From contig CM043945.1 of assembly GCA_014529385.2 (NCBI GenBank), positions 91,876,112 to 91,940,111 of the forward strand: a stretch of 64,000 nucleotides of DNA. Direction: 5' to 3'. Shown here one piece after another: positions 35,201 through 46,949 of the stretch (within the stretch, counting starts at the first letter, position 1; the number at the start of each line of letters is the position of its first letter). Position numbers and translations under genes: made by a program. The notes beneath the pieces were generated by a model. That model saw nothing but the letters and a program-made list of their open reading frames with translations, was not told the DNA's origin and made no database searches. This DNA is from Adiantum capillus-veneris (lineage: Eukaryota > Streptophyta > Polypodiopsida > Polypodiales > Pteridaceae).

Positions 35201-35439
35201 TCCAATAGGAGAGAGTGTAAAAATAGAGATTTTCGGTTCCAGAGAGAGGAGGGGTCAAATCTGAAATGTAGAAAGAGAAGAAGTGAGTGGAGGGAGAGAA
35301 AAGTAGACTTGAACGTCAAATTTATGATAGGGGGGCGTTTTTGGGGCTAGCCCACTTTTTGAGGGTGGCCCATTTACTCCATCCAACACAATTTAGAAGA
35401 AACAATATGCCCAAGTATTTTATTTTTGAAGATTTTGTA
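32249..35439. other. decayed non-LTR stretch without a recognised gene
   Basis: The longest frames are on the minus strand: 32475-32894 (Lys/Glu-rich, EENNKGKGKASDRKK), 33597-33800, 33889-34149 and 34215-34526. They lie in order and could be one old coding region, but none shows a motif I recognise. 34910-34990 has a few CCCTAAA-like words, too sparse to be telomeric repeat. Confidence 0.35.
32475..32894 (-). CDS. hypothetical charged ORF, probably a relic
   Basis: A 139-codon frame with a Lys/Glu-rich first half (KGKGKASDRKKPSLRTLVKE, EEKMSNHEEAWLALL) and a more hydrophobic end. Nothing in it identifies a family. It lies about 230 bp beyond the histone-like pseudogene on the opposite strand. 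It may be part of an old transposon gag or may be chance. Confidence 0.2.
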   Translation of the reverse strand: MGNIAKGFLRWDMALTVIVMEEIENNKGKGKASDRKKPSLRTLVKEVEPKEEKMSNHEEAWLALLCLQGEPPLKDIDQDLEGEDVKDEIPELPLCTLYLIIVDSQTTKSRFVAHIMASYATMCMVTGFKWPVGIGMGTT

Positions 35440-36345
35440 ATTTTCATGTCCATTTTTCTCGTTAATCTTTATACTTTCAAACTCATAATCTATCTATCTA
35501 GCTTTCTATTTTTAAATCTTTATTAATATATTCATTTACAAATATTTATATACTTATATATATTCTTTAAGAAAGTTAAGGTTTGAGTTGCACCCAATAC
35601 CAGTGGAGATAGTGCAAGCAAGTTACAGTGGAAACAACTTTGTGGTTGCACTTACACATAAAGAAGAGGGAGAGATTTTCTATAGGATTGGGCAATAGTA
35701 AGCAATGGAATTGGTTCTTGAAGACCTAGAAACGAGGAGTACTTTGCACCCTTGGGTCTTTCGCTTAACACCTCCAAAAATCCACAGTTACGAGCATTGC
35801 AAGAGGGCTTGGATTTCCTGCAACACGACATGAGCATGCCTAAAATTGGCACTGGCAAATCATCTTGTTGGCTCTGCTAACCCCGAGTGTGACTTGGATC
35901 TAAGAATTACTTTCTAAAGAAATTGACTAGCTGAACTAAACTTTTATTTATCTAAGTTATATTTTAGGTTCATCTTTTCTATTTTTCTTTACAAAATGTA
36001 TTTATTTTTATTTTTATTTTTTGGTTTCTAAATCTATTTATGGGAACTAAATCATTATTTATATTTTATTATTTTTTAGCTAACCTTTATATCTCTAATG
36101 GAGAAGAAAGTGTGTGCTTGAATGGAGCAAAGCATACACGCATAACATTTATAGTGATTTAGCTTTCTAATCTAAAAATCTTTAGATCAAAAGATCTTTT
36201 GATTGATTTGAAAGAATTTTTTTTGATCGAAAAAAATAATGCAGGCTATTTGCGTATAATATAGGATATTTGCATATAATCTCGTATAATATGTATGAAG
36301 ATTATTATACATGCGTATAAATGCAACCCAAATGATATGTTATTG
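35440..36345 (-). mobile_element. TIR element, inverted truncated copy
   Basis: The segment is the reverse complement of parts of 42000-42720 and 45150-46020: the CTATCTATCTAGCTTTC block, the GCACCCAATACCAGTGG block, the TTTAGATCAAAAGATC block and the TATAAATGCAACCCA end. It is cut on the left at about 35440 and on the right by the LTR starting at 36361. Its plus strand encodes PVEIVQASYSGNNFVVALTH at about 35600-35660, conserved in the other copies. Confidence 0.7.
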
Positions 36346-36360
36346 CATCAGTTTTGACAG

Positions 36361-37161
36361 TGTCATTAAATATAATATCTAACTTTACCAAATGATTTTC
36401 TCATATTAAATTGATCATTCATATGGGAAGATAAACGGGGAACAAGAGTTAGGATAAAGATAAGTGCTTCTAGACCTATCTCTGCAAGGGACCAAAAGGA
36501 GAAATGGTTGTATCTCAATAGGGATCCAAAAGGAGACGGTCTACCAAAGAGAAATATGCAATAAGCGCTTCTAGATTTACTTCAGTAAGGGACCAAGAGG
36601 AGAGATGGTTACATCTCAATAGGGGTCCAAAAGGAGGTAGTCTATTAAAGAGAAATATGCATCTAATGGAGCTTAAAAGACCTTAGGGTTAGCTTCAATA
36701 AATACCTCCAAAAGTTAGTGTTAAAAAGTCCTTTGACCTTTGGCAACCTTAGGCAAGCTAGGGCTAACCTTGAGGTGGGAATCCTACCCAAGCATGAGGT
36801 GCTTGTCGGCTTGCTATTTGTTTGTGGGAACCTTGACCAAAGCTTGAGGTGATTTTTATGCTTAAATGACTAAGGTTCTTGAAGTGTTCAATTAAAAGAT
36901 AAACTCTCAAGAGGCATAAACTATTGCCATGCTTAATTGACTAAGTGCTTGAAGTGTTCAATTCAAACCAAATGACTTAAGAAGCATAAAAGACACATGT
37001 CAAAATCCTCCACATGTGGCCCTCATGATGTGCTTGAATCCTATTGGAGATAGGCTTTAAAGGTATCCAATGAGAATTTAGATGCATAAAAATAAACAAT
37101 TAAGTCCTTTCTCTCAAAGAGGAAAAAGAGGACACATGTCGAGATGATATAATTGAATATT

Positions 37162-37197
<36 letters not shown>

Positions 37198-37940
37198 ATG
37201 AGAGGGGGTATACTCTCCCACAAACACACACACACACACACACACACACTCTCATTGTGTGGAGTACAAAGTGCAAGAGCTCCATCTCCTTCTCCAAGCT
37301 TGTTGAGAAGTGGAGAGCCTATACCAATACCCTTGGCTATGGAATGCAAATCCAACCAAGAGCCATGCTTCAATGCTTAATCTTTCCATCTTCTTCATCT
37401 TCATTACTATGTTATCATGCTATGCTCAGCAAGAAGAGTGATGATAAGTGATGAATTATTTCTTTCTCCTATGAATGATTTTTCTTCCTCTTCCATACCT
37501 TCATTCCCTGCTAGCTCTCTCCACCTTCGAAGGTGTTTGAGGCCTTGGGAATGAGGCTTGCGATAGTTAATGCTTCTTACAAATTTTATGTTATGCTCGT
37601 GATGCATGAAGCTTTACATCTTCATAGCATCACCAAGGTCACAAGTAACACAAAGATTGTATTGTACCAAGTCTCTCTTGATAGAAGAATCTATAATACG
37701 TACGTCTTTTGAAGGGGGGACCGCGGCTCCAAGTAAATCTGGTACCCAACTATTGTCATTTTCTCTAATACGCTCTCTCTTGCAAAAGTATTGTTCATGC
37801 CAATTTAATTAAGTACTATGTTCATGCTGCTACCATCAATTAAGTTCACCCTCTATGTTCTCAAAGTAGTCTCACAAAAATGCTCACTCTAATTCTCTTA
37901 ATTCCGCTATTCTCAAAGTTCATAGGCCATTTTCATTACA
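36361..37940 (+). repeat. 5' LTR (TGTCATTAAA...TTCATTACA)
   Basis: 1580 bp with TG...CA ends, immediately followed by a primer-binding site. It holds a 101-bp tandem duplication (36461-36561, 36562-36662), a second short duplication around AAGTGTTCAATT (near 36880 and 36950), a GA run (37165-37197) and a CA run (37225-37247). Many blocks match 50713-51985 in order. Confidence 0.82.
36461..36662 (+). repeat. 101-bp tandem repeat inside the LTR
   Basis: Two diverged copies, each from TAAG[T/C]GCTTCTAGA to AAGAGAAATATGC, with the internal word GGGACCAA[A/G]AGGAGA. Confidence 0.8.
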
Positions 37941-37941
37941 T

Positions 37942-37953
37942 TGGTATCAGAGC
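37942..37953 (+). other. primer-binding site, initiator tRNA-Met type
   Basis: TGGTATCAGAGC, the standard plant primer-binding site complementary to initiator tRNA-Met, starts two bases after the LTR end. Confidence 0.9.
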
Positions 37954-38290
37954 ATTTGGTTTCTCTTTTCTTGCTTAAGAAGAGAGGTCCTTAAGTAGCC
38001 TATTAATGGTTGATTTTGTTAATTATATAGGGTAAGTGGGACTGGGATCTATTATCGGTTTTGTTGAGGCCACTATGTGGGATATGATGCACACCTTGGG
38101 AAGTCCGAAAGGATCTATCCCTTGGCAATTTTGCTAGGTTAGACCCACTCCACTACTCTCTATAATTAACCAATCCTAGTTGTGGGTATAGATGCTTAAG
38201 TGCTGATTTTCAAAGTCTAAGAGAGTAGCAACTAAGGTTTTGAATTGCCAAAGAATACACTAACTAAACACACAAGTGTAATTAGCTTGG

Positions 38291-39395
38291 TTGACAATAA
38301 CCAAGAGAGATTTTAGGAGGCCTCTTAATGAGACTCCCAAAAGAAGACTCTCTTCCATAGGAGAGGAGGAATCCAAAGAAAGAGAAAGAAGAAAATCCCT
38401 AAGTTCCACTAAAGATGTGGCTCCACAAAGACAGCGGTCTAGACTATCACCAACTCCTCCCAAGAGGGAGTGGTCAACCCATAGTCCTTCTCCTTATCAC
38501 TCCGAAAGTGAAGAGAGGAAACAAAGGAAGAAAAAGGTAAGAAAGAGGTCACCCTCTTCTCCTTCTTCTCCTCTTTCGATGAAAGCTATGGCTATTCTCC
38601 TCAAAAGATCAAGAAACTCAAAGAGGGAGGAAAGAGTATCTCTTTTCTCACCTATGATGGCACCTTTGGTGCCACCAACAAAGTATTTGCCTTCATCCAG
38701 CAATTTGATGCAGCCTTTGGAGACGAGGGCTTCACGAAGTCCTCCAACATACACCATGTAGCCTATGCACTTTTACAAATATGCTCGTCATGGTGGGCTA
38801 GCCTTCATGGCAATGGCTAAGCCCCAAAGACATGGAAAATTCTACAAGTTTCCATAATGAAGCAATTCCTTGCAAGCGTGATGCCAAGGACAAAGTGCTC
38901 ACCGAATGGCAAATCTTGAAGCTGCTCTTCAATGAGTCTTTCCACAAATATGTAGACAAGTTTTGGGATTTACATCACAAGGCTACTGTCTTCCAAAAGA
39001 TAGATTTCGTCGAGCAAAAGAAACAATTTTGTGTGAGATTACCTAAAGAAATGGCTGAGTATGTCAAGTCCCAATGGCCTAGCACTATCACCAAAGTCAT
39101 CCACCACACTATGGTTGCTTCAAGGATCAATTTCCAACAAGGGGCGAGAAGAAATTTCAAGCCCATGAAAAACACGGATCCAAATGAAGCTAAAGGAAAG
39201 AGCAATGCTCAAAATTCTTCCTAAGGCAACACCAATGCCACCAACAATAAGGCCAAGGAGAAAGAAGCTTACAAAGGTAAAAATAAGCTCTCTCCCAAAG
39301 AATTAGAGGCCTTTCGTAAAGACCATAAATGCTTTAAGTGTAGGGAGCAAGGACATGGTTATTATTCTTGCCCCAAAAGAAATGTATGCAATGAC
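38291..39395 (+). pseudogene. gypsy gag (36.4-41.5 kb element)
   Basis: An N-terminal Arg/Ser/Pro-rich region (38291-38570) shifts frame near 38575 into capsid: SFLTYDGTFGATNKVFAFI, then SSWWASLHGNG and IMKQFLAS. A second shift near 38880 gives DAKDKVLTEWQILKLLFNES, HKYVDKFWDLHHKATVF and VIHHTMVASRINFQQGARRN. The nucleocapsid zinc knuckle at about 39327-39375 is complete (CFKCREQGHGYYSC, CX2CX4HX4C). A stop follows KSNAQNSS at 39222. Confidence 0.88.
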
Positions 39396-39410
39396 ACTCC
39401 TAGAGCCTCC

Positions 39411-39902
39411 ATGGTTGAAGCTCCAAAAGAGGGTACTCATTGCAAAGGCTTATCACTCTCCTATGCTTGGGGAAAAGTAAGCGATCATGATGTATTCATC
39501 TTGTTTGACCTTGGCTCTACTCACAAATTTATGTCAATGGATCTGGCCACTAAGTTGGGCATTCAAGCTTTTGATATGGGAGATATTGTAACGGCCAATG
39601 GAGCTTTCGAGGGACAACAAGCCTTCGTTACTCCCTTGATTGGGAAGTTGAGGCTTCATGTCCAAAGCTACGTCGACAAAGAAGAATTTTTCATCTCTCC
39701 TCTCCAACATGAGGATGTTATCCTAGGGGCACCATGGTTCAAACGCATGGCTGCCAACATGAAGCTCCTTGAAAGGAGAATATATTTCACTTACAGGGAA
39801 AAGATCATGTACATAGATGATAATGAGTCAGAGAACACCATATCCCGCATAAATATGATTGCTTTTGATAAGTCAATGAAAAGCTCTATTTTTCATATAT
39901 AA
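39411..39902 (+). pseudogene. gypsy protease with altered active site
   Basis: The retropepsin fold is readable: VFILFDLGSTHKFMSMDLA, TANGAFEGQQ (flap), EDVILGAPWFKRM. The active site is Asp-Leu-Gly rather than Asp-Ser/Thr-Gly, so the Ser/Thr that supports the catalytic Asp is lost. The frame is otherwise open for 163 codons and ends at the start of the region leading to RT. Confidence 0.83.
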
Positions 39903-41192
39903 TTTTTGTTAGAGAATCTGTAAATCTGTAAAAATAAAGGGAATAAAGAGAAATTAGAGTTTTCTAATTTCCTAAATAAATTCCAAGATGTTTTCATTGA
40001 TGACATCCCTAGAGAGCGACCTCCAAAACAAGGGGATGATGACCATGCAATAGAGCTTCTACTAGGAAGCTCACCGCCTGATAAACCTCCTTATTGAGTT
40101 TCACAAGCTCAACAAGATGAGATCATGAGGCAAGTACATGAATTGGTGGAGAAAGGGATGGTGAGGCCTAACTCCTCTACATTCTGTTCACCAGTACTTT
40201 GAGTGCAAACGAAAGATAGCACATATCACATGTGTGTCGACTATCGAGCACTAAATAGGATCACTATAAAATAAAAATATTTCCCGTGCTGCGGGTGGAA
40301 GATCTCTTTGATAAGTTTTAATTTTTGGCCTGACAAATGCTCCAACCGCATTCAAACTCATGATGGAAAAAAATCGTTATGCCACTCAAATTTTCTTGAG
40401 GAGTACAAGTGACACCTCCAGGTAATCTTTCAAGTTGTGAGAGAGAGTAAGCTTTTCATTAACCAAAAGAAAAGTAAATTTTTTCTACAAGAGATTCAAT
40501 ATTCAGGTCACCAAAGTTGGAGGGAATAAAAGCATGGCCTAATCCAAGGAATCTACATGAGCAAAGAAGCTTTGTTGGTATGTGTACATAATTTAGATGC
40601 TTCATAGAAAAATTCTCTTAAATAGAATGACCATTGCATGACTTAACAAAGAAGAAAATTAATTACTCATGTACTACTAGAGAACAAAATTCTTTTGACA
40701 AGCTCAGAGAGAATCTTACCTCTCAATCAATCCTCATGCTTCCGGATCTCTCAAAGACATTTGAGGTCCAATGTGATGCTTGTGGTCATTTCCTTGGAGC
40801 ATTTTTTCTTCAAGCAGGGCATGCCATAGCATATGAAAGCCGAAGGCTCAATGCCAATGAACGGATCTTGGGCATGTATGAAAAAGAGCTTTTAGCTATT
40901 CTACATGACCTAGACACATGGAAACACTATTTTGTGGGGACTCCATTCATCCTATGAATGGATCACAAAGTCTCAAGTACTTCATGATGCAAACCAAGCT
41001 TTCCAACAAACAAATGAGGTGGGCAAATTTTCTTTTGCAATTAAATTTCATATTGCTCACATTGCTGGCAAGCACAATCAAGTGGTCGATGCACTTTCAC
41101 AACGCTCAAGGGTAAATGTGGTTTCGATAGCAACTCACAATGATCTATCTTTTATGATAGATGAGTATGCTAATGACCAAGACTTTAAGTAG
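39903..41192 (+). pseudogene. gypsy RT and RNase H remnants
   Basis: RT is badly damaged. Pieces are FQDVFIDDIPRERPPKQGD, QVHELVEKGMVRPNSST, HMCVDYRALNRITIK and LTNAPTAFK near 40330, with the palm and catalytic YxDD region deleted. RNase H is clearer: NSFDKLRENLTSQSILMLPD, VQCDACGHFLGAF (Asp), MYEKELLAI (Glu), a frameshift near 40940, then SLKYF-like sequence, IAHIAGKHNQVVDALSQ (Asp). RNase H runs 40690-41110. Confidence 0.8.
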
Positions 41193-41490
41193 GTAATTAC
41201 AGCCTTTGCATTAGGGAATAAAAAAAGAACCATTCACCTTGAAGGATGGTTATCTTCCAAACGGCAATAGGCTATGTGCTACTCACCAGTACAATAAAAA
41301 ATTAATGTATGAATCCCATGCTTCTCCTTATGTAGGGCAAAGAGGGATTCCATAATCTACTATTCGAGGAGTAGAAATGTATTTCTATTGGTCTACCATG
41401 GAAAGTAAACATATAAGAGTATGTTTTAAAATGCATGGTATACCAAGAATTGAAATTTGATCGAGGGAAGCAACTGGGATTGTTACTAAC
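41193..41490 (+). pseudogene. possible integrase zinc-region scraps
   Basis: Stop-filled sequence that sits where the H2C2 region of integrase should be. Nothing is certain. At about 41490 it breaks off into the duplicated segment. Confidence 0.3.
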
Positions 41491-43463
41491 TTACTTTCAA
41501 AACTAAAATCAACCTAGGAATCCCCAATTTTTACACCTTTTCACTTGAAGCACACAACGAGAGTCAGGAGGAGAATCTTGTACCTGAAATTGGAGATTAT
41601 CTTCTAGCTTGTCAACTATCTCTAGGTCTTCTTTGAATTTGCAATGTAGTAGCCTCTAGTAGAGATATATCATGTTCAAGCCTTCTTTCCCTTTCTATGG
41701 TTATGGAAAAGTCTACTACAAGGTCTACCTTGAGTTAGTTCTTCTCTTTTAGGATTCATACAACTAGAATGGATACAAATAGACAAATATTACCCAGTTT
41801 ACTATCACATAAATCTACACATTGATCATATTAGCATATATCTAACCTACTCATTTTCATCAGTACCATCATCAATTAAATCTTGTACATCTGCAGTAGT
41901 AATAAGATGATCCATAACATCATTTGATTCTTACATAGGCTACACTTGTGTCTCATAATACTTACATTTGTTCCCACTATCAACTAGATGCAGCAACATA
42001 TCATCTCGGTTGCATTTATACGCTTGTATAATAATTTTCATTTGTATTATATGATATTATATGCAAATAGCCCGTATTATTATTTTTATCCTAAACAATT
42101 CTTTCGAATCGATCGAAAGATCTTTTGATCTACAGATTCTTAGATCAAAAAGTTAAATCACTATAAATGCATTTCTCCATTCAAGCATACACTTTCTTCT
42201 CCATTAGAGATGTAAAGGTTAGCTAAAAAATAAAAATATATAAATAATGATTTAGTTCTCATAAATAGATTTGGAGACAAAAAAGAAAGAGAATAAAAAT
42301 AAATATATTTTGCAAAGCAAAATAAAAAAGATAAACCTAAAATATAACTTAGATAAATAAAATTTTAGTTCAACTAGTCAATTTCTTTAGAAAAAAATCT
42401 TAGAGCCAAGTCACACTCGGGGTTAGCAAAGCCAAAAAGATAATTTTCTTGCCAATTTTAGGCATGTTCATGTCGTATTGTAGGAAATCCGAGCCCTATT
42501 GCAATGCTGCTAACACTGTGGATTTTGGAGGTGTTAAGCGAAAGACATAGAGGTGCAAAGTACTCCTTATTTCTAGGTCTTTAAGAACCAATTCCGTTGC
42601 TCACTATTGCCCAAGCCTGTAGAAAATCTCTCCCTCTTCTTTATGTGTAAGTGCGACCACAAAGTGGTTTCCATTGTAACTTGCTTGCACTATCCCCACT
42701 GGTACTAGAAAACAGTTTGATAGATATGTAGGTAGGTAGATAAATAGATGGATGGATGGAAGGATAGATAGATAGATGGAAAGGTAGGTAGATGGATGGA
42801 AGAATAGATCATAGATAGATGGATAGATAGATATGTAGATAGGTATGTAGATAAATAGATAGATAGACATATAGATAGACAAATAGATAGGTAGACATTT
42901 GACAAATATATAGATAGATACATAGACAGATAAATAGATAGATAGCAAGAAAGCTAGATAGATTTATAGATTAAAAAATAAATATATCAATAAATAGATG
43001 AATAGACACACAGATAGATAAATTAAAGATAGTGTAATAGATACATAAATAAATCTAATAATAATAAGATAGATAAAAGATAGTTGGACATATAAATAGC
43101 TTGACATATAGATTTAATTTTTCCCAGGTTACCAAAGTAGACTTAACTCTTTTTTTTTTAATCTTTTTTTTGTTGCATTACTAAACAATTCTTAATTTTT
43201 TATTTTTAACTTTTAACTTTTAAGTTTAATTTTTAACTATATATAGTATTATTTAAAGCTTCAATTTTTTATTTTTTATTGGTAAAGTTTTTTGTTAGTA
43301 TTTATATTTTCTTATTCATCTCTTGTTTACTTGAGAGATGTTATGTAATTACACAACATTGCACTTATATAGAGAGTTTCTAGATCTAAAGGTCTTTCAA
43401 TTCAAAAAAATCTTTGATCAAAGAAACAAGGAAATAATACAGTTGCCTGCTTTTACTGACGTG
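41490..43463 (+). repeat. direct segmental duplication, copy 1
   Basis: From TTACTTTCAAAACTAAAAT to the CTGACGTGG end, this 1.97-kb stretch is collinear with 44630-46832. It contains about 520 bp of unclassified sequence followed by a TIR-type element (from about 42017) and a GATA-rich microsatellite. The copies differ by many substitutions and small indels. Confidence 0.85.
42715..42960 (+). repeat. compound GATA/GATG/GTAG microsatellite
   Basis: A run of 4-base units (TAGA, TAGG, ATGG). Minus-strand frames through it give artificial Tyr/Leu/Ser/Ile repeats. Counterpart at 46105-46345. Confidence 0.88.
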
Positions 43464-44629
43464 GAAATTTGGAGGCAATTCCTAGTCTACTGGGAGGCTC
43501 AAAATTGGCAAAATTGGAAAGAAAATGGGTGGACACATCCTACTAGTGCACCCCGCTAGCCAGGGGCAATGCAAAAGCGGATAAAAATTAATATAAGCTA
43601 CCTTCCATATTCGGTAGGCTCTAGAAAAAGCAATTAAATATCATGGAAGGAATGGAACCCTTAACCTAGGAGCCTTAAGGAAAGCCACTAGAAATGGCAC
43701 CTAGCTTGATCATGATAGGGTATAGCACAAAGGGAACCGTTTGATGAAGACCTAGTAGCTTGGAAACACCTAGATCATGCAAAGAAGCTCAGGTAATAGG
43801 TGCAAATGGATTATACCAATCAAATGGGGTATAGCACTAGGGAAACCATTGGATGAAGACCTAGCAGTTGAAAAACACCTAGATCATGCAGGGAAGTTCA
43901 AGTAATAGGTGCAAATGGAGTATACCAATCAAATGGACTAAGCCCAAGTTTCATAAGAGCAAAGCATCAAGTAGACACAACGCTCTACATCTTCAATCCC
44001 AACACTTGTTTGACAGTTTTGACTATCAATAAGCCTAGCTTCACAGCCAAGAACTCTAACCTTTGGAAATCTCCCAATCAAGATGGTAACCAATACTAGC
44101 CTATTAGGGCCCCTGGCCCTCATCAACTAGCATTGTTAACCAATACTAGTCAATTATGAAATCTCACCTAGAAGTTCAAGAAAATACCCAAATATTCAAG
44201 AAAGCAAGGAAGGAATGTTGGAAGCAAGTACTTCAATGGGTGTCTAGGTAGGTGTGTGGGAAACCAATCTTGGGACAAGTAGCTAGCTAAAGGCAACCAG
44301 ATAGAGTTACAGTGAGAATCAAGCCATATATTCAAAGGAAAGAGTGAAAGTAAATTACATTGAGTAGGAGACCCCTTCATTCTAAAGGGTTGGTAGTACT
44401 ATACAGATAATTTGGGATTATTGTTGTACAATATTTGAGCCTTTTGGATGTTGTATTTTTAAACATATCAATCAAGGTATTGTCTTTTGTCTAATTGTTT
44501 ACCTTTACCTTGTTCTTATTTTTCACATATGCTGCTTCATTTCTTTACATTGCGATCAAGGTTCCTTTCTAATCAATTTTATTTAGTAGTGGTCTAGTTG
44601 GTGTCATGTCATTTCCAAGACCTCACAAC
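43464..44629 (+). repeat. spacer between the duplicated segments, with a 109-bp tandem repeat
   Basis: No gene. 43718-43826 and 43827-43936 are tandem copies that begin GGGTATAGCAC and contain GATGAAGACCTAG, AACACCTAGATCATGCA and ATACCAATCAAATGG. The rest is unclassified. Confidence 0.7.
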
Positions 44630-46832
44630 AATTACCTCACTTTCAAAACTAAAATTAGCCTAGGAGTCCCCAATTTTGACACCTTTGCACTTGAAGCACA
44701 CAACCAAGAGTTAGGAGGAGAATCCTATACCTGAAATTGGAGATTATCTTCTAGCTTGTCAACTATCTCTAGGTCTTCTTTGAAGTTGCAATGTAGTAGC
44801 CTCTAGTAGAGATATATCATGTTCAAGCCTTCTTTCCCTTTCTATGGCTATGGAAAGGTCTACTACAAGGTCTACCTTGAGTTAGTTCTTCCCTTTTAAG
44901 ATTCATTAAAATTACTCCCGACTAGAATGGATATAAATAGACAAAGATTTCCCAGTTTACTATCACATAAAATCTACACATAGATCATATTATCATATAT
45001 CTAACTTACTCATTTTCATAAGTACCATCATCAATTACATCTTGTACATCTGCATTAGTAATAAGACAATGCATAACATCATTTGATTCTTACATAAGCT
45101 ACACTTGTGTCTCATAGTACTTACATTCGTTCCCACTATCAACTAGATGCAACAACATATCATCTGGGTTGCATTTATACGCCCTTATAATAATTTTCAT
45201 ATGTATTATACAAGATTATATGCAAATATCCAGTATTATATGCAAATACCCTGTATTATTTTTTTGATTAAAAAATATCTTTTGAATCGATCGAAAGATC
45301 TTTAGATCTAAAGATTTTTAGATTGAAAAGCTAAATCACTATAAATGCTATGTGTGTATGCTTTTCTCCATTCAAGCATACACTTTCTTCTCCATTAGAG
45401 ATGTAAAGGTTAGCTAAAAGATTAAAAACTATAAATAATGATTCAATTTTCATAAATAGATTTGGAGACCAAAAACATAAAATATAAAAGTAAATACATT
45501 TTGCAAAGAAAAATAGAAAAGATGAACCTAAAAATAGCTTAGATAAATAAAATTTTAGTTCAACTAGTCAATTTCTTTAGAAAATAATTCTTAGAGCCAA
45601 GTCACACTCAGGGTTAGCAAAGCCAACAAGATAATTTGCTTGCCAATTTTAGGCATGTTTATGTCGTGTTGCAGGAAATCCGAGCCCTCTTGAAAATGCT
45701 CCTAACACTAAGCGAAAGACATAGAGGTGCAAAGTACTCCTCATTTCTAGGTCTTCAAGAACCAATTTTGTTGCTCATTGTTGCCCAAGCCTATAGAAAA
45801 TCTCTCCCTCTTGTTTATGTGTAAGTGCAACCACAAAATGGTTTCCACTGTAACTTGCTTGCACTATCCCCACTGGTATTGGGTGCAACTCAAACCTTAA
45901 CTTTGTTAAAGAATATATGTAAGTATATAAATATCTGTAAATGATAAAGAGTTAAAAATAGAAAGCTAGATAGGTAGATAATAATTTTGAAAGTATAAAT
46001 ATTAACAAGAAAATAAGAACTATTTCAAAAAAATTAAGATATAAGGATAATAATAATCAATTAAAATACAAGATAGGTACAGACACATATGGATGGACAA
46101 ACAAATTGTAGATATGTAGGTAGGTAGATGGATGGATGGAAGGATAGATAGATAGATAGATGATAGGTTGGTAGATGGATGGAAGAATAGAGAGATAGAC
46201 AGATAGGTAGATAGGTAGATAGATAGAAATATAGATAGACGAATAGATAGGTAGACATTTGATAGATATATAGATAGATACATAAATGTATAGATAGATA
46301 GCAAGAAAGTTAGATAGATTTATAGATAGAAAAATAAACATATTAATAAAAAGATAAATAAACACACAAATAGATAAATTAAAGATAGTGTAATAGATAC
46401 ATGAATAAACGTAATAATAATAAGATAGATAAAAGATAGGTGGACATATAAATATAGATATTATTTTTCCCAGGTTACCAAACTAGACTTAAATCTTTTT
46501 TATTTTTTATCTTGTTTTTGTTGCATTACTAAACAATTGTTAAATTTTTATTTTTAAGTTTCAGCTTTTATGTTTAATTTTTAACTATATATAATATTAT
46601 TTAAAACTTTAAACTTTTTATTTTTTATTCGTAAAGTTTTTTGTTAGTATTTATATTTTCTTATTCATCTCTTGTTTACTTGAGAAATGCTATATGATCA
46701 CACAACATTTCTCTTATATAGAGATAGAGTTTTTAAATCTAAAGATTTTTCGATCAAAAGATCTTTCCATCGAAAAAATCTTCGATCAAAGAAACAAGGA
46801 AATAATATGGCTGCCCGTTTTTGCTAACATGG
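44630..46832 (+). repeat. direct segmental duplication, copy 2
   Basis: Collinear with 41490-43463 but about 230 bp longer. It retains GCACCCAATACCAGTGG sequence in reverse complement (near 45875) that is interrupted by microsatellite in copy 1. Confidence 0.85.
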
Positions 46833-46869
46833 CATCGTATAATACGTTCGTATAATATGGGCGTATTAT
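45176..46869 (-). mobile_element. TIR-type DNA element, most complete copy
   Basis: The left end (TATACGCCCTTATAATAA, TATGTATTATAC) and the reverse complement of the right end (AATACGCCCATATTATAC, ACGTATTATACGAT) match imperfectly over 100 bp or more, continuing through the CTTTAGAT / GATCGAAAGATCTTT words. This gives long, decayed terminal inverted repeats and a length of about 1.69 kb. No transposase is seen. The minus strand has the peptide PVGIVQASYSGNHFVVALTH near 45880-45820, also found in the copies at 42.7 kb and 35.6 kb, possibly a captured gene piece. I could not find a target duplication or assign a superfamily. Confidence 0.6.
46105..46345 (+). repeat. compound GATA/GATG microsatellite, second copy
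   Basis: Same composition and place as 42715-42960. Confidence 0.88.
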
Positions 46870-46949
46870 GGCATATTTTAAGTATCCCATATAACATATA
46901 ATGAAAGTTAGCATATCATATACATTACATGATCTCACATATGTCTCCT

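Larger units (their letters stand above)
36361..41490 (+). mobile_element. decayed Ty3/gypsy element with 1.58-kb 5' LTR
   Basis: 5' LTR (36361-37940), initiator-Met primer-binding site, gag, protease, RT and RNase H remnants, then fragments that may be integrase. It inserted into the inverted TIR copy. No 3' LTR adjoins it. A related LTR at 50713-51985 could be its other end with later insertions between, or a different insertion. Confidence 0.78.

Noticed and set aside
42604-42948. 114-codon minus-strand ORF rich in Tyr-Leu-Ser-Ile
   Set aside because: It is a translated GATA microsatellite. Only its C-terminal end (about 42604-42700) carries the conserved TIR-element peptide.
43338-43559. 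73-codon plus-strand ORF with a Trp-rich end
   Set aside because: It crosses the border of the duplicated segment and has no counterpart in copy 2. Probably chance.
46057-46365. 102-codon minus-strand ORF rich in Tyr-Leu-Ser-Ile
   Set aside because: Same microsatellite artefact in the second copy.
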